From NCBI GenBank assembly GCA_934702375.1, contig CAKUYE010000027.1:1-18852 (forward strand): 18,852 nt of DNA, in the 5' to 3' direction. Made by a program: the position numbers and the translations under genes. The notes under the pieces were generated by a model that was not told the origin of the DNA, searched no databases, and saw only the letters and a program-made list of their open reading frames with translations. Shown piece by piece: positions 1 through 7,475 of this stretch (position 1 is its first letter; the number at the start of each line of letters is the position of its first letter). This DNA comes from an uncultured Bacillota bacterium (GTDB taxonomy: Bacteria > Bacillota > Dehalobacteriia > UBA7702).

Positions 1-177
1 AGCATCTATGCTGGTTCGCAGTAAAATTATCTTTTCAAACGACAAAAAAAGATAGTGCTATATCCTAAAGACGGGAAAGAGGCTACCGACAGGGCCATAG
101 ACGCATTGTCTGGACTTTCGGTGGAAAAAGCGGTTCTTTGTGAACTTGCGGAAATGATACTTTATCGTAAAAAATAA
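1..177 (+). pseudogene. ispA: 3' end of an ispA-like polyprenyl synthase gene, apparently frameshifted
   Basis: The frame open from 25 to the TAA at 175-177 encodes a tail containing KDGKEATDRAIDALSG and then ELAEMILYRKK. This resembles the C-terminus of farnesyl/geranylgeranyl diphosphate synthases, which end in a helix with a 'LRELA..I..RKK'-like tail. The same frame has a TAA at 22-24. The frame that begins at 2 reads ASMLVRSKIIFSNDKK, which loosely fits the preceding family segment (G-D-x-x-x-L-G-K-x-x-G-S-D), and stops at 53-55 just after a run of seven A. So the family-like segments lie in two frames that meet near the A-run at 44-50. ispA commonly lies directly before dxs, which supports the identity. 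A sequencing error in the homopolymer, a real frameshift, or decay are all possible. The identity rests on a short tail and on gene order, so it is moderate. Confidence 0.5.
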
Positions 178-216
178 GTTTTTTTATGGCATTTTCGCTT
201 TTCTTTCGACAGAGAC

Positions 217-245
217 TTGCAAATAATGAATAAAAAATGTATAAT
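217..245 (+). promoter_or_regulatory. Sigma-A type promoter for dxs
   Basis: TTGCAA at 217-222 is followed by a 17-base spacer and a perfect TATAAT at 240-245. Transcription would start near 252, leaving a leader of roughly 108 bases before dxs. The -10 box overlaps the upstream in-frame ATG at 237, so that ATG cannot be the dxs start on this transcript. Confidence 0.65.
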
Positions 246-248
246 ATT

Positions 249-295
249 AAAAGGTACTTGATGCATTTTCATCATGTGTTAAGTATCTTTTTTTT
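249..295 (+). terminator. Terminator-like hairpin with T8 tail in the dxs leader
   Basis: The arm AGGTACTT (252-259) pairs with AAGTATCT (281-288), with one G-U pair. The stem can extend through A249-A251 with the first T of the following tract. An inner helix GATG (260-263)/CATC (270-273) is possible. The 3' arm ends in eight T (288-295). It sits immediately at the predicted dxs transcription start. It may terminate transcription arriving from the ispA side, or act as an early attenuator of dxs; the sequence alone does not decide. Confidence 0.5.
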
Positions 296-359
296 GCGGT
301 ATAGATATAATGTAATCTGTGGGATGGTTTTCTCACAAAAAAACGAAGGGGGATTGATC
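296..359 (+). promoter_or_regulatory. Rest of the dxs leader: second hairpin and ribosome binding site
   Basis: TGTGGGA (318-324) pairs with TCTCACA (331-337), with one G-U pair and a 6-base loop. It is followed by an A-rich stretch and the Shine-Dalgarno AAGGGGG (about 345-351), 8 bases before the ATG at 360. A TATAAT at 306-311 has no reasonable -35 and is probably chance in this AT-rich leader. Confidence 0.4.
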
Positions 360-2240
360 ATGCTGTTGGATAAAATCAAATGCCCCAACGACGTAAAAAA
401 ACTGTCCGATGCAGAGTGGAAAGCATTGGCAGAAGAAATACGCTGTTTTATGGTAAAAAATGTAGCGGAAACCGGTGGGCATTTGGCCCCAAGCCTTGGT
501 GTTGTGGAATTGACCATTGCCATGTGCCTGGCCTTTGATTTCCCCAGAGACCGTGTGGTCTTTGATGTTGGACACCAGTGTTATGCTTATAAAATACTTA
601 CCGGCAGAAAAGATGATTTTGGTACTTTGCGTCAGGCCGGAGGGATCAGCGGTTTCCCGAAACGGGAGGAAAGCATTTACGATGCCTTTGACACCGGCCA
701 TAGCAGTACCTCTATTTCTGCGGCTCTCGGCCTTGCCGTTGCCAGAGATCTCCAGGGAGATGACTACCGCGTGATCTCTGTTATTGGGGACGGCGCCCTT
801 ACCGGCGGCATGGCTTACGAAGCCATGAATAATGTGGGAAGCCGCGCAGAGAACCTTATCGTGATCTTAAACGATAACCAGATGTCCATCTCACCGAATG
901 TCGGGGCGATGGCCAATTATTTAACAAAGGTTCGAACCGGTCCTCATTATGATCGCAGGAAAAAGAATATAAAAAAAGTGCTTAGCCGCACCAGCGGCGG
1001 TGAAAAAGTCCTTTCGGGAATGCGCCGGATAAGAGACAGTATCAAATCCCTTATGGTGCAGGGGATGCTTTTTGAAGAGCTTGGCTTTACTTACCTTGGT
1101 CCCATTGACGGTCATGATATCAATATTTTGGTTCAGCATCTGAATTACTGTAAAAATGTTCAGGGGCCGGTTTTGCTCCATGTCCTTACCAAAAAGGGCA
1201 AAGGCTACGCTTTTGCCGAGGCAGAACCGGATAAGTTTCATGGTGTCGGCCCCTTTGATTTTCTTACAGGAGAAACAAAGAAGAAAAAGAATGCAGCGGA
1301 TTTCAGTTCCGTATTTGGAAATAAGCTGACGGCCATGGCGGCAGAGGATCCGAAGATTTTGGCGATTACCGCGGCTATGCCCGGTGGCACCGGTTTAAAA
1401 CCCTTTGCGGCCAGCTTCCCCGATCGCTTTTTTGATGTGGGAATCGCAGAGCCCCATGCTGTAACTTATGGTGCCGGTTTGGCAGAATGCGGTATGAAAC
1501 CTTGTGTCGCGATTTACTCTTCTTTTTTACAGCGTGCCGTTGATCAGATCTATCACGATGTATGTTTGCAACGGCTTCCGGTGGTTTTTGGTATTGATCG
1601 TGCCGGTGTTGTCGGCGAGGATGGCGAAACGCATCAGGGGATCTACGATATCTCTCTTTTACGCTGTTTCCCTCATATGGTGCTGATGGCGCCGGGTACG
1701 GCAAAGGAAACCGAAGCAATGTTGGAGTTTGCTTTTGCTTCCGGTGTGCCCTGTGGTTTGCGTTATGCCAGAGGTTCCGTTTCCTCCTGGGATGAACATT
1801 TTGAGCATCAACCGTTGGTCTTGGGAAAAGGGGAGCATGTTCGCTCCGGCGACGACGTTCTGCTGCTGCCTTTAGGTATCCTTATAGAAGAAGCCCTTGC
1901 CGCGGCAAAGATCCTGGAAGAACAGGGGATATCAGTGGGGGTATTTAACCCTCGGTTTATCAAGCCTCTGGATGAAAATGCTCTTGGGGCATTGAGCGAA
2001 AAATATCGCTATATCGTGACTTTAGAAGACCATGTGGTTACCGGTGGCTTTGGTTCTGCGGTGGGAGAATTTCTTTGCCGCATATGCTATCCGGGAAAAT
2101 TGATACAGATCGGCTATCCCGATGAAATGATCCCCCAGGGACGACGCTGTGATATTCTTAAAAAATATCGATTGGAACGGAATGGGATCGTGTCAATCGT
2201 TCAGGAATTGTTGGGGAAAGACCATGAAAAAGAGACTTGA
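360..2240 (+). CDS. dxs: 1-deoxy-D-xylulose-5-phosphate synthase
   Basis: Condenses pyruvate and glyceraldehyde 3-phosphate to DXP using thiamine diphosphate, the first step of the MEP isoprenoid pathway; cytosolic. The 626-residue product has normal length. Visible family signatures are TGGH (His41), the ThDP/Mg motif GDGALTGG (143-150) with N157-N158, NDNQMSIS (171-178), the glutamate of GIAEPHA (Glu364) that activates ThDP, and RAGVVGEDGETHQG (414-427), followed by the C-terminal transketolase-like domain. Two family positions look altered: GHQCYAYK where 'GHQxYxHK' is usual, and AEPHA where 'AEQHA' is usual; the catalytic His and Glu are kept. The start at 360 was chosen because it gives the typical MLLDKI N-terminus behind a strong AAGGGGG. 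The gene overlaps tlyA by 17 bases, so the two are probably translationally coupled. A promoter and hairpin leader precede it. Confidence 0.96.
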   Translation: MLLDKIKCPNDVKKLSDAEWKALAEEIRCFMVKNVAETGGHLAPSLGVVELTIAMCLAFDFPRDRVVFDVGHQCYAYKILTGRKDDFGTLRQAGGISGFPKREESIYDAFDTGHSSTSISAALGLAVARDLQGDDYRVISVIGDGALTGGMAYEAMNNVGSRAENLIVILNDNQMSISPNVGAMANYLTKVRTGPHYDRRKKNIKKVLSRTSGGEKVLSGMRRIRDSIKSLMVQGMLFEELGFTYLGPIDGHDINILVQHLNYCKNVQGPVLLHVLTKKGKGYAFAEAEPDKFHGVGPFDFLTGETKKKKNAADFSSVFGNKLTAMAAEDPKILAITAAMPGGTGLKPFAASFPDRFFDVGIAEPHAVTYGAGLAECGMKPCVAIYSSFLQRAVDQIYHDVCLQRLPVVFGIDRAGVVGEDGETHQGIYDISLLRCFPHMVLMAPGTAKETEAMLEFAFASGVPCGLRYARGSVSSWDEHFEHQPLVLGKGEHVRSGDDVLLLPLGILIEEALAAAKILEEQGISVGVFNPRFIKPLDENALGALSEKYRYIVTLEDHVVTGGFGSAVGEFLCRICYPGKLIQIGYPDEMIPQGRRCDILKKYRLERNGIVSIVQELLGKDHEKET

Positions 2241-3015
2241 TGTGTTATTAGTAGAACGTAATCTTTTTCCTTCCCGGGAAAAAGCCCGTACTGCCATTAT
2301 GACCGGGCGCATCATTATTCACGGCAAGAAGGAAATGAAAGCCGGAACCATGATTCCGGAAGATGCGGAGATTCAGGTGACCGGTCATGATCTGCCTTTT
2401 GTCAGCCGGGGCGGTCTTAAGCTCGCAAAAGCTGTAAAGCAGTTTGGCCTTGATTTCAAAGACAAGGTGGTCTTGGATATCGGTGCTTCTACCGGTGGCT
2501 TTACCGACTGCTCTTTGCAAAACGGTGCGAAAAAAGTTTATGCCGTGGATGTTGGCTACGGTCAGTTGGCTTGGTCCCTGCGAAGCGATGACCGTGTGGT
2601 CGTTTTGGAAAAGGTAAATGCCCGTTACCTCACTGAAGAGCAGGTGTCGGAGCAAGCCGACTATATTGTGATGGATGCCTCCTTTATTTCTTTGAAAAAG
2701 CTGATCCCTCATCTGATTCCTTTTTTGAAAGAGGAGGGAGCTTTTGTTTCCCTGATCAAACCTCAGTTTGAGGCGGGAAAGGAAAAAGTCGGGAAAAAGG
2801 GTGTGGTAAGAGATCCCGCCGTACATCAGGAAGTTATTGATGAACTTCTCGATTTTTTTGCTGCCGAGGGACTTACCGTGGCTGCGTTGACTTTTTCGCC
2901 GATCAAAGGGCCGGAGGGCAACCGTGAATATCTGGTATTGCTAAAAAAAGATGGCTCCGATGCAACCATTCCGAATGTTTCCGAATTGGTTGCCAAAGCC
3001 TTTGAAGAAATATAA
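2224..3015 (+). CDS. tlyA: TlyA/YqxC family rRNA 2'-O-methyltransferase
   Basis: The 263-residue protein has an N-terminal S4 RNA-binding domain (about residues 1-63, starting MKKRLDVLLVERNLFPSREK) and a C-terminal FtsJ-type Rossmann methyltransferase domain. The SAM-binding motif is DIGASTGGFTDC (from residue 85), followed by YAVDVGYGQL; the later segment KGVVRDPAVH and the end SPIKGPEGNREYL are typical of the family. In mycobacteria TlyA methylates ribose positions in 16S and 23S rRNA; homologs are often mislabelled hemolysins. The start at 2224 lies inside dxs (17-base overlap) with GGGGAAAG just upstream, and gives the usual N-terminus. The in-frame ATG at 2149 would add 25 unrelated residues. 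The exact rRNA target here is inferred from the family only. Confidence 0.93.
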   Translation: MKKRLDVLLVERNLFPSREKARTAIMTGRIIIHGKKEMKAGTMIPEDAEIQVTGHDLPFVSRGGLKLAKAVKQFGLDFKDKVVLDIGASTGGFTDCSLQNGAKKVYAVDVGYGQLAWSLRSDDRVVVLEKVNARYLTEEQVSEQADYIVMDASFISLKKLIPHLIPFLKEEGAFVSLIKPQFEAGKEKVGKKGVVRDPAVHQEVIDELLDFFAAEGLTVAALTFSPIKGPEGNREYLVLLKKDGSDATIPNVSELVAKAFEEI

Positions 3016-3044
3016 AAAAAACAAAATGATTATGCAAAATACCC

Positions 3045-3073
3045 TTTACAGCAGGGGAATAATATTGTATATT
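3045..3073 (+). promoter_or_regulatory. Promoter for nadK and downstream genes
   Basis: TTTACA (3045-3050), a 17-base spacer and TATATT (3068-3073) lie in the 80-base gap between tlyA and nadK. The start point would be near 3080. No terminator is visible behind tlyA, so nadK may be read both from dxs and from here. Confidence 0.55.
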
Positions 3074-3095
3074 AAAAGCTAGAGGTTTTTAGGTC

Positions 3096-3953
3096 ATGAA
3101 AAAAATAGGGGTTCTTGCTAATTTTAAACGTGATCGCAAAGCTGTACGTCGTAATGTGATTTTCTGGCTGGAAATGGAAGGGGCCGAGGTCATTGTTCCC
3201 GATGGTGATTATGATGTGACAGATCAGACCTTTCTGCGTGAATTTATGCAAGAGAAAGGGCAGCATTGCGACGGTCTGATTGTTATGGGCGGCGATGGCA
3301 CGATGCTTGCTGTGGCTCGTCAAGCTGCCCGCTATCATGTGCCTATCTTTGGTATCAATACGGGACACGTTGGTTTTCTGGCCGAAGTGGAACCGGATAA
3401 CCGGCTTTATCCCGCGTTGAAACGTTTGCTGCAGGATGACTACGTTTTGGAGGAACGTATGATGCTGCGGGTTAGTGTTTACCGTGGAAAAGAGCTGTTT
3501 CGTGAATATCATTGTTTAAATGATTGTGTCCTTACCAAAAAGTCCTTTGACGGTTTGGTAAATATCACGGCTTACGTTGATGACAAGCAATCCCTTTCCT
3601 ACAGCGGAGACGGGCTTATTGTTGCAACACCCACCGGCGCTTCGGGATACTCCCTTTCGGCCGGCGGTCCTCTCGTTTCTCCGGAAATGGATGCCATGAT
3701 CTTAACACCGGTTTCAGCTCACTGCTTGTATTGCCGCTCCATTGTGATTGACGCAAACCGTGAGATTACTTTGAGAGCCGATCGGGAAGAGGGGCGCTGC
3801 GTTCTTTGTATTGACGGTAAAACCGCGACGCTGCTGATTCACCCGGAGGATCGCATCTGTATTGGAAAATCGGAGATGACAACGGGATTTATCCGGTTGA
3901 ATGACCGCTCCTTCTTCCATGTATTGAATGAGAAATTGAGGGAAAGATCATGA
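3096..3953 (+). CDS. nadK: NAD kinase (ATP/polyphosphate-NAD kinase)
   Basis: Phosphorylates NAD to NADP in the cytosol. The 285-residue protein has the kinase motif GGDGT (residues 65-69), the following GINTGHVGFLAE, and the NAD-binding glycine-rich segment TPTGASGYSLSAGGP (from residue 178), where 'TPTGSTAYSLSAGGP' is the usual form. Length is normal. The start at 3096 has a weak ribosome binding site (AGG at 3091-3093, and AGAGG further upstream). The stop overlaps the next start as ATGA (3950-3953), so translation of mnmM is probably coupled. Confidence 0.94.
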   Translation: MKKIGVLANFKRDRKAVRRNVIFWLEMEGAEVIVPDGDYDVTDQTFLREFMQEKGQHCDGLIVMGGDGTMLAVARQAARYHVPIFGINTGHVGFLAEVEPDNRLYPALKRLLQDDYVLEERMMLRVSVYRGKELFREYHCLNDCVLTKKSFDGLVNITAYVDDKQSLSYSGDGLIVATPTGASGYSLSAGGPLVSPEMDAMILTPVSAHCLYCRSIVIDANREITLRADREEGRCVLCIDGKTATLLIHPEDRICIGKSEMTTGFIRLNDRSFFHVLNEKLRERS

Positions 3954-4519
3954 GTGCATTGGTGATGCCGGTATGCGAGTTGATTCATCGGGAAATGGAA
4001 AAGGTTCTTTTTCCCGGGGCGATTACCGTTGATTGCACTGTGGGTAATGGCGGCGATACGGTTTTTCTTGCAAAGGCTGTTGGAGAAAAAGGACTTGTGT
4101 ATGGTTTTGATATTCAGCCATTGGCTTTGGAAAAAACTGCGGAACGATTGTCTGCGGCCGGCTGCGCTGATTGGGTAAAACTGATCTGTGACGGTCACGA
4201 ACACCTTGCAAATTATGTAAAAGCAGAGATTGATTGCGCCGTTTTTAATCTGGGTTATTTGCCCCGGGGCGATCACGAGATCATAACGAAGAAAGAAACA
4301 ACAGTATCGGCTCTGGAAACAGTGTTGTCACTGCTGCGTCCCGGCGGTGCTGTTTTTATTGCCCTATATTGGGGGCATCCCGGTGGAGAGGAAGAACGAT
4401 TGGCGGTGGAATCCTTTGCAATGGGATTGGCTTCTTCTCAATGGGATGTGGCGGAAACATCCTTTCCGAACAAAAATAAAGCACCGCTGATGATGGTAAT
4501 TCAAAAGAAGTTGAGGTAA
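3950..4519 (+). CDS. mnmM: tRNA (mnm5s2U34) methyltransferase MnmM, YtqB family
   Basis: This is a small class I SAM-dependent methyltransferase of 189 residues. The SAM loop is DCTVGNGGDT (residues 28-37) and the family signature NLGYLPRGDH is at 100-109; later comes LRPGG. The family was long annotated 'rRNA methylase YtqB'. In Gram-positive bacteria it is now assigned to the last step of mnm5s2U formation at tRNA wobble position 34, methylating nm5s2U. It is joined to nadK by an ATGA overlap, and argR starts 4 bases after its stop. The fold and family are clear from the motifs. The tRNA role is transferred from characterised homologs. Confidence 0.85.
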   Translation: MSALVMPVCELIHREMEKVLFPGAITVDCTVGNGGDTVFLAKAVGEKGLVYGFDIQPLALEKTAERLSAAGCADWVKLICDGHEHLANYVKAEIDCAVFNLGYLPRGDHEIITKKETTVSALETVLSLLRPGGAVFIALYWGHPGGEEERLAVESFAMGLASSQWDVAETSFPNKNKAPLMMVIQKKLR

Positions 4520-4523
4520 TGTC

Positions 4524-4982
4524 ATGGGAACCAAAGCATCCAGACAGAAAATGATTCAGAAGATAATTGAAAAAGAAGAGATCGGTACCCAGTTTGATCT
4601 GGCCGAACGGTTAAAGCAGCATGGCTATAATGTGACCCAGGCCACGGTTTCCCGGGACATTAAGGAAATCGGTTTGATCAAAATTCCTGTTGAAGGGAAT
4701 TTTTCAAAATACAGTGTACCGGTAAATATTTCCGTAGGCAACATTGCCGAACGTATGCGGCGCATGTTCATTGATAATGCTGTATCCATCGACAGCGCAG
4801 AAAATCTGGTGGTGATTAAGGCTTTACCCGGCACGGCCAATGGATTGGCGGCCTGTCTTGATCAGTGCGGTTGGCAGGAAATCGTTGGCTGTATTGCCGG
4901 GGATGATACGATTTTACTGGTGATCAAAGAAAAAGCAATGATGGGTGATGTGATCGCCCGGTTTGAGGCCTTGATGAGCTAA
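4524..4982 (+). CDS. argR: Arginine repressor ArgR
   Basis: This 152-residue transcription factor controls arginine biosynthesis and catabolism with L-arginine as co-effector, and usually acts as a hexamer. The N-terminal winged helix covers about residues 1-70, with the recognition helix around VTQATVSRDIKEIGLIK (S43-R44-D45). The C-terminal oligomerisation and arginine-binding domain has GTANGLAACLD (from residue 103) and AGDDTI, with the Asp pair D127-D128 that contacts arginine in this family. A GAGGT ribosome binding site (4513-4517) overlaps the mnmM stop. It lies just before recN, as in many Bacillota. I found no convincing ARG box in front of it. Confidence 0.95.
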   Translation: MGTKASRQKMIQKIIEKEEIGTQFDLAERLKQHGYNVTQATVSRDIKEIGLIKIPVEGNFSKYSVPVNISVGNIAERMRRMFIDNAVSIDSAENLVVIKALPGTANGLAACLDQCGWQEIVGCIAGDDTILLVIKEKAMMGDVIARFEALMS

Positions 4983-5009
4983 GTAAAAAAGAAACGGACG
5001 GAGATTGAT

Positions 5010-6674
5010 ATGTTAGCAGAAATTTACGTTGAGAATTTTGCTCTCATAGAACATCTGCAAATGGAATTTCACAGCGGCTTGAATATTATCACCGGGGAAA
5101 CCGGTGCGGGGAAGTCGCTGCTTACCGATGCCGTAGGGATGCTTCTCGGCGGCAAAGGTGATAAGGATATGATTCGCCAGGGAACCGGAAAAGCTGTTAT
5201 TGAGGGAACTTTTTCGGGGCCTTTTTCCGTTGCCGTGACGGATTTTTGTCGGAATAACGGTATTGATCCCGAAGCCATTGTGATATCCCGGGAAATGAAC
5301 AGTGACGGTAAAAATGTAGTTCGTATCAACGGACGCCGTGTTACTTTATCCTTGCTGGAGCAGTTGTCTCCGTTATTGATGAACATCCATAGCCAAACAG
5401 AGCATTTTTCACTTTTCCGAGAGGAAGAACAGCTTTTGCTCTTAGACCGCTTTGGCGGCAGCCGAATTTTAGATCAAAAGAAGAAAGTCAACGATGGTTT
5501 TCATCACTGGCAGGAAGCAAAAAAAGATCTGAATGAGCTGGAAAAAAAGATCGAAGAAAAAGAGCAGCGTCTTGATTATCTGAAATTTCAGCTAAAGGAA
5601 TTGGAAGGCTACCAGCTGCGATCCGGAGAAGATGAAGAGCTTCGGGCAGAAATCAAGCTTCTTTCCTCCGGGGCAACGCGATATGATGAGTCACGGGCGG
5701 TATATGAATGTTTAAACGGCGGTGATTTCGGCGGTGCGGTGTCCCTTGTTTTTGATGCCGTAGAGCATTTGCGTCGTATTGCCGAGGAAGATAAAAGTTT
5801 AAAAGAGCTTTATGTGGGACTAAAGGATGCTTACTATGTTCTTGAGGATGCCAGAAATGAAATTCTGGACTACTGTGAGAATATTGATATCGATCCCTAC
5901 CGGTTGGAAGAGCTTGAAGTGCGGCTTAGTGAGATCAGGAAGGCACAAAAAAAGTATCGCGGCGATATTGATGATATCTTGAACTATCAAGCCGAGATTG
6001 AAGAGGAGCTTGCGACCTTCGAGGATGCCGATTTTTACCTGGGCAAGGCCCGCCGTAAAGAAGAGGATGCTTATAAAGCATTTATGGCCGAAGCAGAAAT
6101 GTTGACGGCTTTGCGAATGGAAGAGGGAAAGCGTCTTTCTGCCGGAATCGAAGCCCAGCTTCACGATATGAAGCTGCCCAATGCCCGTTTTGGCGTTGTT
6201 CTTCGCGATACGGCACCTTCGGGAGAGGGGAAGGATCAGGTCACTTTCATGGCTTCCATGAATAAAGGGGAAGATCTGCGGCCTTTGGCGAAAGTTGCTT
6301 CCGGCGGTGAAATCTCCCGTGTGCTTTTGGGTACCAAGATTATTTTAGGTAAGATTGATGCGGTACAAACGATGATCTTCGATGAGATCGACAGCGGTCT
6401 CGGTGGTGAAACTGCTGCCCGAGTCGGTGAAAAGCTAAAATTATTAGGCAAGGACCTTCAGGTTTTTGCCGTGACGCACTCGCCTTTGGTGGCGGTGTAT
6501 GCGGATCATCACTATTATATTGAAAAACAGGAAGAGGAAGGCCGCGTTGTTGTAAAGCTGTTTCCTTTGGAAAAAGAAGATATCCGTAGTGAGATCGCCC
6601 GGATGCTCTCCGGGGATCGAAACAGTACGGCATCTTTGCAGCAGGCGGACGAATTGCTGAACTCTGCAAAATAA
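5010..6674 (+). CDS. recN: DNA repair protein RecN
   Basis: SMC-like ATPase acting early in double-strand break repair. The 554-residue protein has Walker A GETGAGKS (29-36), a coiled-coil middle (about 150-370, rich in Glu, Lys and Leu), the ABC signature SGGE (431-434) inside VASGGEISRVLLGTK, and Walker B MIFDEIDSGLGG (D458-E459). The switch segment reads AVTHSPLVAVYADHHYYIEK, where 'THLPQVA' is most common. Length is normal and the ATPase motifs are intact. The ribosome binding site is GGACGGAG, upstream of the ATG at 5010. The 27-base gap after argR holds no visible promoter or LexA-type box, so it is probably transcribed with the upstream genes. Confidence 0.95.
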   Translation: MLAEIYVENFALIEHLQMEFHSGLNIITGETGAGKSLLTDAVGMLLGGKGDKDMIRQGTGKAVIEGTFSGPFSVAVTDFCRNNGIDPEAIVISREMNSDGKNVVRINGRRVTLSLLEQLSPLLMNIHSQTEHFSLFREEEQLLLLDRFGGSRILDQKKKVNDGFHHWQEAKKDLNELEKKIEEKEQRLDYLKFQLKELEGYQLRSGEDEELRAEIKLLSSGATRYDESRAVYECLNGGDFGGAVSLVFDAVEHLRRIAEEDKSLKELYVGLKDAYYVLEDARNEILDYCENIDIDPYRLEELEVRLSEIRKAQKKYRGDIDDILNYQAEIEEELATFEDADFYLGKARRKEEDAYKAFMAEAEMLTALRMEEGKRLSAGIEAQLHDMKLPNARFGVVLRDTAPSGEGKDQVTFMASMNKGEDLRPLAKVASGGEISRVLLGTKIILGKIDAVQTMIFDEIDSGLGGETAARVGEKLKLLGKDLQVFAVTHSPLVAVYADHHYYIEKQEEEGRVVVKLFPLEKEDIRSEIARMLSGDRNSTASLQQADELLNSAK

Positions 6675-6703
6675 AGGAAGAAACAGAGAAGAGGTAGGTA
6701 AAC

Positions 6704-7378
6704 ATGGATATTATTTTATTAGACCATATTCAGGCAGAAGTTACCAAGGAAGATGTGCTGAGAAAATTCGGTATGCCCCCGGATCATAAATTAGGTCCCG
6801 ATATCGAAAAGGCCATTGAGGAAGTAAAGCCCATTGCCAATGCCAAGCTTCTTTACGGAGAAGCAAAAATTGAAGCACGTACCGATGACACCGTGACGAT
6901 TGGCGGAGTCCTCTTTGAAGGGAAAGACCTTGCCGATGCTTTAAAGGATGTAGACACTGTTTATCCCTATATCTGCACCTGCGGTAGGGAGTTGAACGAC
7001 TATGCCATGAACTGCAAAGATATGGTACGGATGCTCTATTATGATTATATTGCTCATTTTTATTTGCTTCAGTCCTCCGTTGAACTGTCGAAGGTTGTTG
7101 ATAATAAACTCGGTACTCGAAGCACCTGTATGACTCCGGGTTCCTTTGAGCATTGGGAAATCAGCCAGAATTATCCGATTTTCAAGCTTTTGAACTATGG
7201 GAAAGGTACCGATATCAACCTTTCTACCAGCTATATTATGTATCCCGCAAAAAGTGTTGCCGGTTTGTGCTTTAAAACCGCAGATTGCGCTAAACAATGC
7301 TCTCTTTGTTTGAAGAACGATTGTGTTAACCGGGTCTGCGAATTTAAAAAAGAAGATTATGAAAATACCCTTTGCTAA
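6704..7378 (+). CDS. Stand-alone MetH activation-domain-like protein with Cys-rich tail
   Basis: The 224-residue protein resembles the vitamin B12-dependent methionine synthase activation domain (Met_synt_B12), which presents SAM and an electron donor to inactivated cobalamin. The matching segments are YICTCGREL (about 89-97), TPGSFEHWEISQN near residue 148, and YIMYPAKSVAGLCF before residue 190. The C-terminus carries six closely spaced cysteines (C189, C195, C199, C202, C207, C212) and ends in Cys224. That pattern could hold an iron-sulfur cluster, which would suit an electron-delivering role; this is inference. Such separate proteins occur in Clostridia whose MetH lacks the activation domain. 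No metH or other corrinoid gene is visible in the window. A GAGGTAGG ribosome binding site precedes the ATG, and recN is 29 bases upstream. Confidence 0.78.
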   Translation: MDIILLDHIQAEVTKEDVLRKFGMPPDHKLGPDIEKAIEEVKPIANAKLLYGEAKIEARTDDTVTIGGVLFEGKDLADALKDVDTVYPYICTCGRELNDYAMNCKDMVRMLYYDYIAHFYLLQSSVELSKVVDNKLGTRSTCMTPGSFEHWEISQNYPIFKLLNYGKGTDINLSTSYIMYPAKSVAGLCFKTADCAKQCSLCLKNDCVNRVCEFKKEDYENTLC

Positions 7379-7400
7379 AAGATCTGCATCGTGTTACAAT
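7372..7400 (+). promoter_or_regulatory. Promoter for the YbaK-family gene
   Basis: TTGCTA (7372-7377), a 17-base spacer and TACAAT (7395-7400) with an extended -10 TG at 7392-7393. The -35 overlaps the stop codon of the preceding gene. The predicted leader is about 70 bases, AT-rich, and ends in a strong AAGGAGG (7462-7468). I see no riboswitch or terminator in it. Confidence 0.5.
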
Positions 7401-7475
7401 AAAATAGAACAGATAGAGATATAGAGGTTAATGTTGGTGGTTTCTTACTATTTTATAAATTAAGGAGGAACCCCA

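Noticed and set aside
224..247. Possible ARG box (TGAATAAAAA) over the dxs promoter
   Set aside because: Only the left half matches the ArgR consensus; the right half does not contain an ATTCA-like arm, and A-rich matches are expected by chance here.
237..359. Upstream in-frame ATG that would extend Dxs by 41 residues
   Set aside because: The ATG overlaps the -10 box at 240-245, the extension crosses the hairpin leader, has no ribosome binding site, and does not look like Dxs; the ATG at 360 has a strong one.
4983..5009. SOS (LexA) control site for recN
   Set aside because: No GAAC-N4-GTTC-like element in the gap or in the last part of argR that I could see.
7401..7475. Possible riboswitch or T-box in the leader of the YbaK-family gene
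   Set aside because: No T-box sequence, no terminator hairpin and no extended pairing; the leader is short and AT-rich.
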